Source: Chitinophagaceae bacterium UBA1930
Lineage (GTDB): Bacteria; Bacteroidota; Bacteroidia; Chitinophagales; Chitinophagaceae
DNA length: 64,000 nucleotides
Reading direction: 5' to 3'
Assembly: GCA_002337145.1 (NCBI GenBank)
Contig: DDFK01000001.1
Coordinates: 1,514,733 to 1,578,732 of the forward strand
The notes below the pieces were generated by a model. That model was not told the DNA's origin, searched no databases, and saw only the letters and a program-made list of their open reading frames with translations. The position numbers were made by a program, and so were the translations under genes. This document shows, piece by piece, positions 49,372 to 57,709 of the stretch; positions within the stretch are counted from its first letter, which is position 1; every line of letters begins with the position of its first letter.

Positions 49372-50928
49372 ATGTCCAACCGTTTTTCCGATATATTGTT
49401 TCAATTGATACACTCACTTGAAAAGGCCGAAAAAAGGCATTTCAAGCTGTATATCAAAAGAAGTTCTGCCAAAGAAGACCTTAAAATAGTACAGCTTTTT
49501 GATGCGATTGATAAAATGACCGATAGCGACGAAACCGTGCTGATGAAAAAGCTGCCCTCTATCACCAAACCACAACTGGCCAACCTTAAAACGCATTTAT
49601 ACAAACAGGTATTGGCCAGCCTGCGTTTGCTGAAAAGCACCGAAAATATTGACCTTCAACTAAGTGAGCATTTGGATTATGCCCGTTTGTTATACAACAA
49701 AGGTTTAAAGCTGCAGGCACTGCGTATTTTGGAAAAAGCAAAGGAGCTGGCCAAGGCCAATCAGAAATTCAATTTTTTGGTACAGGCCCTTTCTTTGGAA
49801 AAGAAGATAGAAACCCTGCATATTACAAGAAGTTCTACCGAAAAAACAGAAATATTGGCCAGCGAGGCCATGGAAATAAGTGGCCATATTTACCGGGTTA
49901 CCAAACTGTCTAACCTGGCTTTGCTGCTTTACCGCTGGTACGTGATCAATGGTCACGCCAGGAACGTGGATGATGAAAAAGACATCAGGCAGTTTTTTAA
50001 GGACAATTTGCCTGCCGATGTGGAAGCCGTGAATGGCTTTTACGAAAAGCTTTACCTATACCAAAGCTATTGCTGGTATGCCTTTATACGCCAGGACTTT
50101 TTAATGTATTACCGTTACAGCCAAAAATGGGTGGACCTTTTTGTTGCCCAACCGCAAATGATGACGGTTGAAACGGGGCACTACATAAAAGGCGTACATA
50201 CCTTATTGAATGCACATTTTGATTTACGCAATTTTGAACAGTTTGACAAAACGCTCAAACAGTTTGAAAACTTTGCACAAACAGACGCCTCCAGCCAGCA
50301 CGATAATTTCCGGACGCATACTTCCATTTATATCAACAGTGCCAAAATAAACGGGCACTTAATGAAGGGCACTTTTAAAGAAGGCGTTGCATTGATACCC
50401 CATATAGAAGACAAGCTGCATGAATACGATTTGTATGTGGACAGGCACCGCATATTGGTATTTACCTACAAGTTTGCATCGCTTCATTTTGGCAATGGCA
50501 ACTACAGTGCTGCCATAGATTATTTGTTGAAGATCATTAATGGCCCGGTTGACTTACGCATAGACCTACAATGCTATGCCCGTTTATTGCAACTGATGGC
50601 CCATTACGAAATGGGCAATTACGAAATAATGGAATCGTTGATAAAATCTGTTTACCGCTTCATGGCAAAAATGAAAAACCTAACGGTGGTAGAAGAAGAG
50701 ATGTTCCGTTTTGTACGCCACTCTTTTGGTGTTCACCCACGATTGTTAAAACCAGAATTGGAAAAGTTCCTGGTAAAAATTAAGCACTTGGAAAAAAACA
50801 GGTTCGAAACACGTGCCTTTGCTTACCTGGATGTTATTTCCTGGGTGGAGGGCAAGGTGTACAACAAACCCATGGGCGAAATTATTTACAGCAAATATTT
50901 GAATAGTAAAAGAAAGGCGGGGCATTAA
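49372..50928 (+). CDS. conserved Bacteroidota protein, TPR-like helical repeats
   Basis: A 518-residue cytoplasmic, almost entirely helical protein. The start is SNRFSDILFQLIHSLEKAEKRHFKLYIKR, followed by helix pairs such as LLYNKGLKLQALRILEKAKELAKAN (about residues 108-132) and FGNGNYSAAIDYLLKIINGP (about 372-391), which look like divergent TPRs. Similar long helical proteins beginning with this RF-DILFQLI-SLEKAEKRHFK pattern are common in Bacteroidota, with no known role. ATG at 49372 was chosen over a GTG at 49348. Its start region is the one duplicated in the tandem units upstream, and the candidate RNA is divergent from it. Confidence 0.85.
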   Translation: MSNRFSDILFQLIHSLEKAEKRHFKLYIKRSSAKEDLKIVQLFDAIDKMTDSDETVLMKKLPSITKPQLANLKTHLYKQVLASLRLLKSTENIDLQLSEHLDYARLLYNKGLKLQALRILEKAKELAKANQKFNFLVQALSLEKKIETLHITRSSTEKTEILASEAMEISGHIYRVTKLSNLALLLYRWYVINGHARNVDDEKDIRQFFKDNLPADVEAVNGFYEKLYLYQSYCWYAFIRQDFLMYYRYSQKWVDLFVAQPQMMTVETGHYIKGVHTLLNAHFDLRNFEQFDKTLKQFENFAQTDASSQHDNFRTHTSIYINSAKINGHLMKGTFKEGVALIPHIEDKLHEYDLYVDRHRILVFTYKFASLHFGNGNYSAAIDYLLKIINGPVDLRIDLQCYARLLQLMAHYEMGNYEIMESLIKSVYRFMAKMKNLTVVEEEMFRFVRHSFGVHPRLLKPELEKFLVKIKHLEKNRFETRAFAYLDVISWVEGKVYNKPMGEIIYSKYLNSKRKAGH

Positions 50929-50960
50929 CCCGTTTTGCAACCAAATAAAATCTCTTTGTA

Positions 50961-51176
50961 TTGACCAATAAAACCAAAACGGTAGCGGGTATTTCTGCCA
51001 TAGGCACCATTGCCCTTGTTTTTCACCTGTTGCATATAGTACATACTGCTACGTCAATGGGGCAGGAAAACAATTCCGGTTTCAAAAATGCCAAGGCGGT
51101 AATTGTTTTTAAAGACTCCCTAAACGGCAATCTGGATACCATGGATTTGGCAGAATACAATAAGCGGCACAAATAA
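50961..51176 (+). CDS. small membrane-anchored hypothetical protein
   Basis: A 71-residue reading frame starting with TTG (the only candidate that includes the helix): one membrane segment (AGISAIGTIALVFHLLHIVHTA, about residues 9-30) and a polar tail (QENNSGFKNAKAVIVFKDSLNGNLDTMDLAEYNKRHK). Codon usage looks like that of its neighbours. It starts 33 bases after the TPR-like gene and ends 23 bases before the convergent gene. No family is recognised; it may be real but is not certain. Confidence 0.45.
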   Translation: MTNKTKTVAGISAIGTIALVFHLLHIVHTATSMGQENNSGFKNAKAVIVFKDSLNGNLDTMDLAEYNKRHK

Positions 51177-51198
51177 ACAGCCTGCCCTATTATATGCA

Positions 51199-51795
51199 CT
51201 AATTCATCCACACCTTATTATTGGGCGTTATGGGGCCACTGTTGCCGCCAGCCACAAGCACCATAGCAAAAACACCCAGTATAATGAGTATGCCTATTTG
51301 CAGGTGCGACTGTACGGAAGTAAACCCAATTAACGATTGCGATTCTTTTTGCAGGCTCCTGCCTTCCGCTGCCTGTATTTTGGTAAGCTGCTGCAATGTT
51401 TGGTGCATGGCATTGAACCTTGTTGCATCAACATTTCCGTTGCCTTGTTTTTCTGCTGCAACCAAATCCTGCCACTGCTGCTTAAATATGTTCCATTGTT
51501 CTTTTTCCTGGCTGGTCAAATAAGTGGCATCATAGGCCTGTATGTTTTTTTCAACACCTGCATTCAGTTCCGGCTGTACAAAATCCTGCTGCAACTGTTT
51601 TTGATACAGCTTGTTTGTCAGCTCAAACAAATAGGTGGCAGGCATCAGCCTATCCTTATAAATAGAGGCGATGGACTTGTCCAAATGGGCATAGTTCTTT
51701 CTGTCCAGCATATTGGTCAGCAGAATGGCAATAATAAGTACCAATAAAAGTGTGGCGGCTTTTGTTTTTTTCGACACAAGTTGCACTTTTTTCAT
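51199..51795 (-). CDS. membrane protein with MCP-type four-helix-bundle sensor domain
   Basis: A 198-residue protein: N-terminal helix (about 13-30, AATLLLVLIIAILLTNML), a periplasmic helical domain of about 130 residues (YAHLDKSIASIYKDRLMPATYLFELTNKLYQ) like the 4HB_MCP sensor module, and a second helix (about 168-185). No signalling domain follows, so it is a sensor module without output. It may bind a small ligand and act through partner proteins. Neighbouring genes give no hint. Confidence 0.78.
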   Translation of the reverse strand: MKKVQLVSKKTKAATLLLVLIIAILLTNMLDRKNYAHLDKSIASIYKDRLMPATYLFELTNKLYQKQLQQDFVQPELNAGVEKNIQAYDATYLTSQEKEQWNIFKQQWQDLVAAEKQGNGNVDATRFNAMHQTLQQLTKIQAAEGRSLQKESQSLIGFTSVQSHLQIGILIILGVFAMVLVAGGNSGPITPNNKVWMN

Positions 51796-51984
51796 AGCAA
51801 TCGGTTTACAGTTTCAAGATAGCAATTTTACAAAAGTAAAGCGTCTCTCCATTCGTGGGCAGTTGGGCATTGTACTGCACCTGATGGGTGCGACGCCACT
51901 ACAGTACAGCCTGGCTATGCAGCCGGCAAACAAATATTTCTTCACAGTTCCTGTTGCAAGTTTTATGCAGTGTAAATTGCAGCC

Positions 51985-54339
51985 ATGATTGATTATTTAA
52001 GTGGATTGAACGAACCGCAACGTGAAGCAGCTACGCATATTAACGGCCCAATTATGATTATTGCCGGTGCTGGCAGTGGCAAAACAAAAGTGCTTACCAC
52101 ACGTATTGCCCATTTAATGGCAAACGGTGTGGATGCTTTTAATATACTGGCACTCACCTTTACCAATAAGGCCGCTGCCGAAATGAAGGAGCGTATTGAA
52201 AAGATACTGGGCAACAACGAAGCAAGGAACCTGTACATTGGCACTTTTCATAGTGTGTTTGCAAGAATATTGAGGGCCGAAGCACATAAGATTGGCTACC
52301 CCAACAATTTTACCATTTACGATACCGATGATAGCCGTGGCGTTTTAAAAACAGTCATCAACGAGTTGAACCTGGACGATAAGCATTACAAACCAAGTGT
52401 GGTGCACAACAGGATTTCAGGGGCCAAAAACGGTTTGGTTGGCCCGGCAGAATATGCAACGGATTATTACATTCAACAGGAAGACATGCGTGCCAACCGC
52501 CCGGCCATTGCACAGATATATGCAGCCTACGCAGCACGTTGCTTTAAGAACGGGGCAATGGATTTTGATGACCTCTTATTCAAGATGCACGAACTGTTGA
52601 AAAGCAACAACGATACCCTGCACAAATACCAGCACAAGTTTAAATATGTATTGATTGACGAGTATCAGGATACCAACGCAGTGCAGTACCAGATAACCAA
52701 ACTGCTTGCCGCCGTGCATGAAAATATTTGTGTGGTGGGCGATGATGCACAAAGCATCTATTCCTTTCGTGGGGCAACCATCGAAAACATACTGCAGTTT
52801 CAAAAAGACTACGATGATGTAAAAGTGGTAAAGTTGGAGCAGAACTACCGTAGCACCAAAAACATCATCAGCATAGCCAACGAAGTGATTGGCAACAACA
52901 AAGGGCAGATACCCAAAAACCTGTGGACAGACAATGACCAGGGCGAGAAGATAAAGTTGGTGCGTACCATGACGGACAACGAAGAAGGAAAATATACGGC
53001 CGATACCATTCAGGAGCAAAAGCTACGCAACCATTATTACAACAACGAGTTTGCAATATTGTACCGCACCAATGCACAAAGCCGTGCCTATGAAGAAAGC
53101 TTAAGAAGGCAAGGCATTCCATACAAGATTTATGGTGGTGTGAGTTTTTACCAACGCAAAGAGATCAAAGACCTGATTGCCTATTTGCGTATCATCGTAA
53201 ATACCAGGGATGAAGAAGCACTCAAGCGTATCATCAACTATCCCGTGCGTGGCATTGGCAAAACAAGCATTGAAAAATTGGTAATTATTGCCAACGAACA
53301 AAACATTCCCATGTACGATGTGGTACAGCGTGCAGGCGAGTTTGGTTTCAAGGCTGGTACATTGGAAGCCCTACAGGGCTTTATTACCATGATACGCTAC
53401 TTTCAAAGCATGCTGGAAAAAAACAATGCATACGATGTGGCAACCAATGTGGGCAAGCATACCAATATTGTAAAAGAATTGTTTAACGACAAAACAACCG
53501 AAGGGCTTGCCCGTTACGAAAACGTTCAAGAGTTACTCAACTCTATTAAGGAATGGGTGGAAAGCCCAAGCAATGAAGACGGTGAGGTTGGCAACAAAAG
53601 CCTAGGGGCATACCTGCAGCAGATTACCTTGCTTACCGATGCAGATGACGATAAAGAAAACAGCGATGTGGTAAGGCTAATGACCATTCACGCAGCAAAA
53701 GGACTTGAGTTTAGCTGCGTATTTGTGGCAGGGGTGGAAGAGACCCTTTTTCCCAATGCCATGGCCATTAATACAAGGGAAGAACTGGAGGAAGAACGCC
53801 GCCTGTTTTATGTTGCCGTAACCCGTGCCAAGCAAAGGCTATGGCTTACCTATGCCAATGCACGCTACCGCTTTGGCCAACTGGTGCAAAACGAGCCCAG
53901 CCGCTTTTTGGCCGAATTGCCCGACGAATACTTGGACAAAAGCTATGCAGGTGGCGGGGCAAGAAACCAGGGATTTGGCAATATGGGCTCTGCATTTGAA
54001 CGCATGAACCGGGGTGTAGGGTATAGCGACTACAACGATATACAACAGGCAGAAAGAAAATACGGGGCACCACCGCCTGCAAAAAAAGCAAGCAAGCCCG
54101 CTTATATTGTGGCACCACCCGTACAAAAAGTAACCAACCATATCCCATCTGCAAATTTTGAAGCAAGCGATACCGCCAACCTGCAGGCCGGACAAAGGGT
54201 AGAGCATCAAAAATTTGGCTATGGTACCGTGGCCAAAATAGAAGGGTCGGCACATAACCCCGTTGCCAATATCTTGTTTGAACAGAATGGCGAAAAGAAA
54301 ATCATGCTCAACTATGCAAAACTGCGGATTGTGGAATAG
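51985..54339 (+). CDS. pcrA: UvrD/PcrA-type superfamily 1 DNA helicase
   Basis: A 784-residue 3'-5' DNA helicase of repair and replication-fork maintenance. Motifs in order: Q-motif and Walker A (LNEPQREAATHINGPIMIIAGAGSGKT), Ia (LALTFTNKAAAEMKERI), Walker B (VLIDEYQDTN), III (VVGDDAQSIYSFRGA), IV (LEQNYRS), V (VRLMTIHAAKGLEFSCVFVAG) and VI (YVAVTRAKQRL). A Gly/Ala/Lys-rich linker (about 650-720) precedes a Tudor-like C-terminal module (QRVEHQKFGYGTVAKIEG) that in PcrA binds RNA polymerase. Full length. ATG at 51985 is directly before the Q-motif. Confidence 0.95.
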   Translation: MIDYLSGLNEPQREAATHINGPIMIIAGAGSGKTKVLTTRIAHLMANGVDAFNILALTFTNKAAAEMKERIEKILGNNEARNLYIGTFHSVFARILRAEAHKIGYPNNFTIYDTDDSRGVLKTVINELNLDDKHYKPSVVHNRISGAKNGLVGPAEYATDYYIQQEDMRANRPAIAQIYAAYAARCFKNGAMDFDDLLFKMHELLKSNNDTLHKYQHKFKYVLIDEYQDTNAVQYQITKLLAAVHENICVVGDDAQSIYSFRGATIENILQFQKDYDDVKVVKLEQNYRSTKNIISIANEVIGNNKGQIPKNLWTDNDQGEKIKLVRTMTDNEEGKYTADTIQEQKLRNHYYNNEFAILYRTNAQSRAYEESLRRQGIPYKIYGGVSFYQRKEIKDLIAYLRIIVNTRDEEALKRIINYPVRGIGKTSIEKLVIIANEQNIPMYDVVQRAGEFGFKAGTLEALQGFITMIRYFQSMLEKNNAYDVATNVGKHTNIVKELFNDKTTEGLARYENVQELLNSIKEWVESPSNEDGEVGNKSLGAYLQQITLLTDADDDKENSDVVRLMTIHAAKGLEFSCVFVAGVEETLFPNAMAINTREELEEERRLFYVAVTRAKQRLWLTYANARYRFGQLVQNEPSRFLAELPDEYLDKSYAGGGARNQGFGNMGSAFERMNRGVGYSDYNDIQQAERKYGAPPPAKKASKPAYIVAPPVQKVTNHIPSANFEASDTANLQAGQRVEHQKFGYGTVAKIEGSAHNPVANILFEQNGEKKIMLNYAKLRIVE

Positions 54340-54356
54340 TGCAAAACCGATATTAT

Positions 54357-54388
54357 AAAAGTCCCGGTAAGTTGTACCGGGATTTTTT
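54357..54388 (+). terminator. intrinsic terminator after pcrA
   Basis: TCCCGGTA (54362-54369) pairs with TACCGGGA (54375-54382), flanked by AAAA and TTTTTTT. Confidence 0.9.
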
Positions 54389-54545
54389 TATGCCTTTTCC
54401 AACAGTCCGTAAGCCTTGCGGCCTATCATTTTCAACCGCCGGGCCTCCCATTTTTCGATAAACGAAAAATAAGCCCCTATTAACGGTGGCATTATTTTTC
54501 TCTCTGTGGCATTTGTCTATTTTTGTGCAAGCTAAATTTTGTGTT

Positions 54546-55145
54546 ATGATTACTACAGGAAATCCCATTATCAGTATTTATACAGAAATGACACCAAACC
54601 CGGAAACGATGAAGTTTGTTGCCAACAAATTGCTGTATCCTGGTAAGAGCATTGATTTTGCAGACGAAAGTTTTGCAGGACCATCACCATTGGCAAAAGA
54701 GCTGTTCAGCTTTCCATTCATAAAAAGCGTATTCATTGCCAGCAACTTTGTAACGCTTACCAAAACAAATGACACCGACGATTGGCAGGACGTGATAGCA
54801 ACCATTAAACAGTTTTTAAAAGACTATTTAGAAAATGGTGGTGTAGTGGTAAACGACGATGAAGTTGCCAAAGTAAAACCCGTATCTAGCAATACAGTTA
54901 GTGCAGACGATGACGATATTGTAAAACGTGTGAAAGAGCTTTTGGAAAACTATGTAAAGCCAGCCGTTGAAATGGATGGCGGTGCCATACAGTTCAGAAG
55001 CTACAATGATGGCGTTGTAAACCTGATGCTGCAAGGAAGCTGTAGCGGTTGCCCCAGCAGCATGGTTACCTTAAAAGCCGGTATAGAAGGCATGATGAAA
55101 CGCATGATACCAGAAGTAACAGAAGTAGTGGCCGAAGCCGAATAA
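54546..55145 (+). CDS. Nfu-type Fe-S cluster scaffold protein
   Basis: A 199-residue protein that would bind and hand over [4Fe-4S] clusters. The N-terminal Nfu_N domain (residues about 10-95) begins SIYTEMTPNPETMKFVANK, and the C-terminal NifU-like domain has CxxC in LMLQGSCSGCPSSMVTLKAGIE. A variable linker joins them (VVVNDDEVAKVKPVSSNTVSADDDD). This two-domain form resembles the Nfu1 of mitochondria. ATG at 54546 was chosen over the longer reading frame beginning at 54486. It is monocistronic between two terminators. Confidence 0.92.
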   Translation: MITTGNPIISIYTEMTPNPETMKFVANKLLYPGKSIDFADESFAGPSPLAKELFSFPFIKSVFIASNFVTLTKTNDTDDWQDVIATIKQFLKDYLENGGVVVNDDEVAKVKPVSSNTVSADDDDIVKRVKELLENYVKPAVEMDGGAIQFRSYNDGVVNLMLQGSCSGCPSSMVTLKAGIEGMMKRMIPEVTEVVAEAE

Positions 55146-55168
55146 TTTTTTCTACATGATATAATTTT

Positions 55169-55202
55169 AAAAGTCCTGCCGTATGTGATGCAGGACTTTT
55201 TT
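55169..55202 (+). terminator. intrinsic terminator after the Nfu gene
   Basis: AAAAGTCCTGC (55169-55179) pairs with GCAGGACTTTT (55190-55200), followed by TT; 23 bases after the stop codon. Confidence 0.9.
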
Positions 55203-55213
55203 ATTTTAGGACA

Positions 55214-55849
55214 ATGAAAGTAGTATCGTTTAATGTGGGCCCCGCAATAGCTGTTAACTGGAAGGGCGAAACCGTTATTACCGGCATCTACAAACGGCCT
55301 GTTGAAGGGAAACATAAAATAGCTTTTGCAACAATCGAAGGCGATGAACAAGCAGACCTAACAGTGCATGGCGGTGCAGACAAAGCTGTTTATGCTTACG
55401 ACACATCGCACTACAGGTACTGGAAAAATATATTGCAAAGAGCGGATTGGAACTATGGCCTGTTTGGCGAAAACCTTACCACCGAAGGCCTGTACGATGA
55501 ACAGGTAAAAGTTGGCAATATCTACCAAATCGGCTCTACCAAGCTAATGGCATTACAGCCCAGGTTTCCCTGTTTCAAGTTGAACATCCGTTTCAACCTT
55601 TCTACGATGGCCAAACTGTTTGCCCAGCAAAAAAGGAATGGCATCTATTTCCGTGTTATTGAAGAAGGCTATATACAGGTAAACGATACCATACAACTTG
55701 CGCAGGAGTCGCAGCACACTGTAACCATACAGGACTTTGTGGAAAGCTATTATACAAGGGGCAGCGACAAAGCATTGCTGGCCAGGATACTGGCAATTGA
55801 ATTTTTGCCCAGCCGTATGCGGCAACAGTTTGAAGTTTTTGCCGAATAA
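55214..55849 (+). CDS. MOSC domain-containing protein (YiiM-like)
   Basis: A 211-residue MOSC protein. The conserved cysteine lies in LQPRFPCFKLNIRF (about residue 120), with the earlier HGGADKAVYAYDTSHYRYW and NYGLFGENLTTEGL segments of YiiM-like proteins. MOSC domains bind the molybdenum cofactor or reduce N-hydroxylated compounds. The C-terminal extension (SYYTRGSDKALLARILAIEFLP) matches YiiM. A molybdo-enzyme subunit gene is 6 kb downstream. It starts 12 bases after a terminator, so it has its own promoter or relies on read-through. Confidence 0.9.
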   Translation: MKVVSFNVGPAIAVNWKGETVITGIYKRPVEGKHKIAFATIEGDEQADLTVHGGADKAVYAYDTSHYRYWKNILQRADWNYGLFGENLTTEGLYDEQVKVGNIYQIGSTKLMALQPRFPCFKLNIRFNLSTMAKLFAQQKRNGIYFRVIEEGYIQVNDTIQLAQESQHTVTIQDFVESYYTRGSDKALLARILAIEFLPSRMRQQFEVFAE

Positions 55850-55903
55850 AAAACCCTGGTACAGGCTTCATCCATAATTTACACGCCCAACAATTCAACC
55901 ATA

Positions 55904-57646
55904 ATGTGCCGAGCTTTTTTTACCAAGGTTTTTATGCTGCTCCTGCTTTTCTTTTCGGCACGGGCTGCCACACTTGCATCCATTGTTCCGGCAAATGGGG
56001 CCATGCTCAATTTTACACAGGTTATGTTTGAGTGCGACCAGGTATTGAATGCCACCAACTACCGCATTACCATACAACCAGATGGAACAAGCAATAACAA
56101 TATTGTTGTCAATACCACATCATTGGCCACTCTTGTTCAAGAAGGCTTACAGTTTGGCCACTCCTACCAATGGCACTATGAGGCATACAACCGTACAAAG
56201 CTGCTCTTTACCAGCAAGTCCTTTTCCTTTACCATTGCCCGGTCTTATTTAATAGACAGTGCCTTGTACAGGTACCGGGTAAGCATCAACGAGCAAGCAC
56301 TGCGGCAAAACAACATCCTGTTTATCGAAAACCTAGGTGTGGCCATAAACAGGCAAGGCATACCTGTTTGGTTTTTGCCCTATGAAAAAACCGACACCAA
56401 AACAGAGCCCACTTATCGTAATATAGTACTCAACAAAAACGGCAACATTACTTATTTGTGGAATGATCAATGTTTTGAAAAAACCATTTATGGCAATACC
56501 GTTTGGAAAGGACCAAACGATGGCCAGGCATCTGGCGACACATCCGATTTTTACCACCATGATTTTGCAAGACTGGATGACGGGACTTATGTAGTGGTTG
56601 GCTGGATGTACATTAACGAACCCAACCCATTTAACCCAAGTATCAACTGCCGTGTGTGCTACAACACGTTGCTGCAATACGATGCAGCCGGGAAACTCAT
56701 TTGGCATTGGACAGAAAAAGGGCATTTTTCCAAACAAACCATTTTTGACCACACCACACCATCAAGTATTGCCAACGATGGTACGCACCTCAACAGTTTT
56801 TTCTACGATAAAAAAGACGATGCTTTTTTGGTAAGCTTGCGAAACATTTCACGCATTGTAAAAATTGACAAAAAAACAGGCAATATCATTTACCAGTTTG
56901 GTCAGCACCTGATTAACGACACCACCGTACTAAACAAAACAGATGCTGTTTTTTCAAGACAGCACAGTGCGTCGCTGTTGCCAGACAATAACATACTTTT
57001 TTACAACAACAATGCCGATGCAACAAACAAGGGGGCCGTTAGCTACCCGCATATTGTTATGCTTACGCAACCGCTAAACGGTGCCGAAGCAAAAACTGTT
57101 TGGGACTATGAGTGCGTTACGCCGCAATACCCCAAAGGGTTGCGTGCAAGGGAGGGCTATGCAACATTACTGCCCAACAACAATATACTGGTTTGTATGG
57201 GTGGTGAAAACAGGATTTTCGAAATTACCAGAAGCAAAAAAATTGTCTGGGAGTGCTTCTATGAAAAATATACGGCCAGCAGCGACGATTGGGAACCTTA
57301 CCCCAATTACCGTAGCCATTTTTCAAGTTCGCTTTTTCCGCAATACTTTACAGTAAGCAGGCTTACCATGGCAACAGCAGTAACCCCCCGTACAATATTC
57401 AAGGAGCTAACAGTGCATAACAATGGTACAGATAATGACAGCTACCATATTGTGCTTTCGTCACAAAAAGGGTCCATCAATAAACAGGAAGCAACCATTG
57501 CCATTCAGGCAGGGGCATCCAGCAACTTTAAAACAAAGCTTCAGCAAGCAAACGCTATTGTTGCCAATGACACACTAACGGTAACCATCAGCTCCGTTAA
57601 TAACCCTGCCGACACCAAAAAGTTTTCTTTTCAGTTGCAGCAATAA
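55904..57646 (+). CDS. arylsulfotransferase-like periplasmic protein, first of two tandem copies
   Basis: A 580-residue exported protein: signal peptide (1-21), an N-terminal beta-sandwich (about 25-110), then a six-bladed propeller of the aryl-sulfate sulfotransferase family (about 120-470). Propeller motifs include DFYHHDFARLDDGTYVV (with a His where the catalytic region of ASST begins), THLNSFFYDKKDD, SLRNISRIVKIDKKTGNI, and FSRQHSASLLPDNNILFYNNN. A C-terminal beta domain of about 100 residues completes it. ASSTs move a sulfuryl group between phenols through a His intermediate, without PAPS. Activity here is not assured. The second copy follows after 63 bases. Confidence 0.82.
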   Translation: MCRAFFTKVFMLLLLFFSARAATLASIVPANGAMLNFTQVMFECDQVLNATNYRITIQPDGTSNNNIVVNTTSLATLVQEGLQFGHSYQWHYEAYNRTKLLFTSKSFSFTIARSYLIDSALYRYRVSINEQALRQNNILFIENLGVAINRQGIPVWFLPYEKTDTKTEPTYRNIVLNKNGNITYLWNDQCFEKTIYGNTVWKGPNDGQASGDTSDFYHHDFARLDDGTYVVVGWMYINEPNPFNPSINCRVCYNTLLQYDAAGKLIWHWTEKGHFSKQTIFDHTTPSSIANDGTHLNSFFYDKKDDAFLVSLRNISRIVKIDKKTGNIIYQFGQHLINDTTVLNKTDAVFSRQHSASLLPDNNILFYNNNADATNKGAVSYPHIVMLTQPLNGAEAKTVWDYECVTPQYPKGLRAREGYATLLPNNNILVCMGGENRIFEITRSKKIVWECFYEKYTASSDDWEPYPNYRSHFSSSLFPQYFTVSRLTMATAVTPRTIFKELTVHNNGTDNDSYHIVLSSQKGSINKQEATIAIQAGASSNFKTKLQQANAIVANDTLTVTISSVNNPADTKKFSFQLQQ

Positions 57647-57709
57647 AATGCAGTTTTGATATACCTAATTTAGTAATAGCTAAAAGGTTTAAACAATAGT
57701 ATTAATACA

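Larger units (their letters stand above)
49071..49380. repeat. tandem duplication, unit 2 (leads into the gene at 49372)
   Basis: This unit holds the second near-identical 77-base block (49071-49147), the RNA body, and the upstream region plus first codons of the gene starting at 49372. It is the counterpart of unit 1, 457 bases away. Confidence 0.85.

Noticed and set aside
51331..51340. TAACGATTGC within the four-helix-bundle gene as another RNA copy
   Set aside because: It is a 10-base match inside coding sequence, without any flanking similarity; chance.
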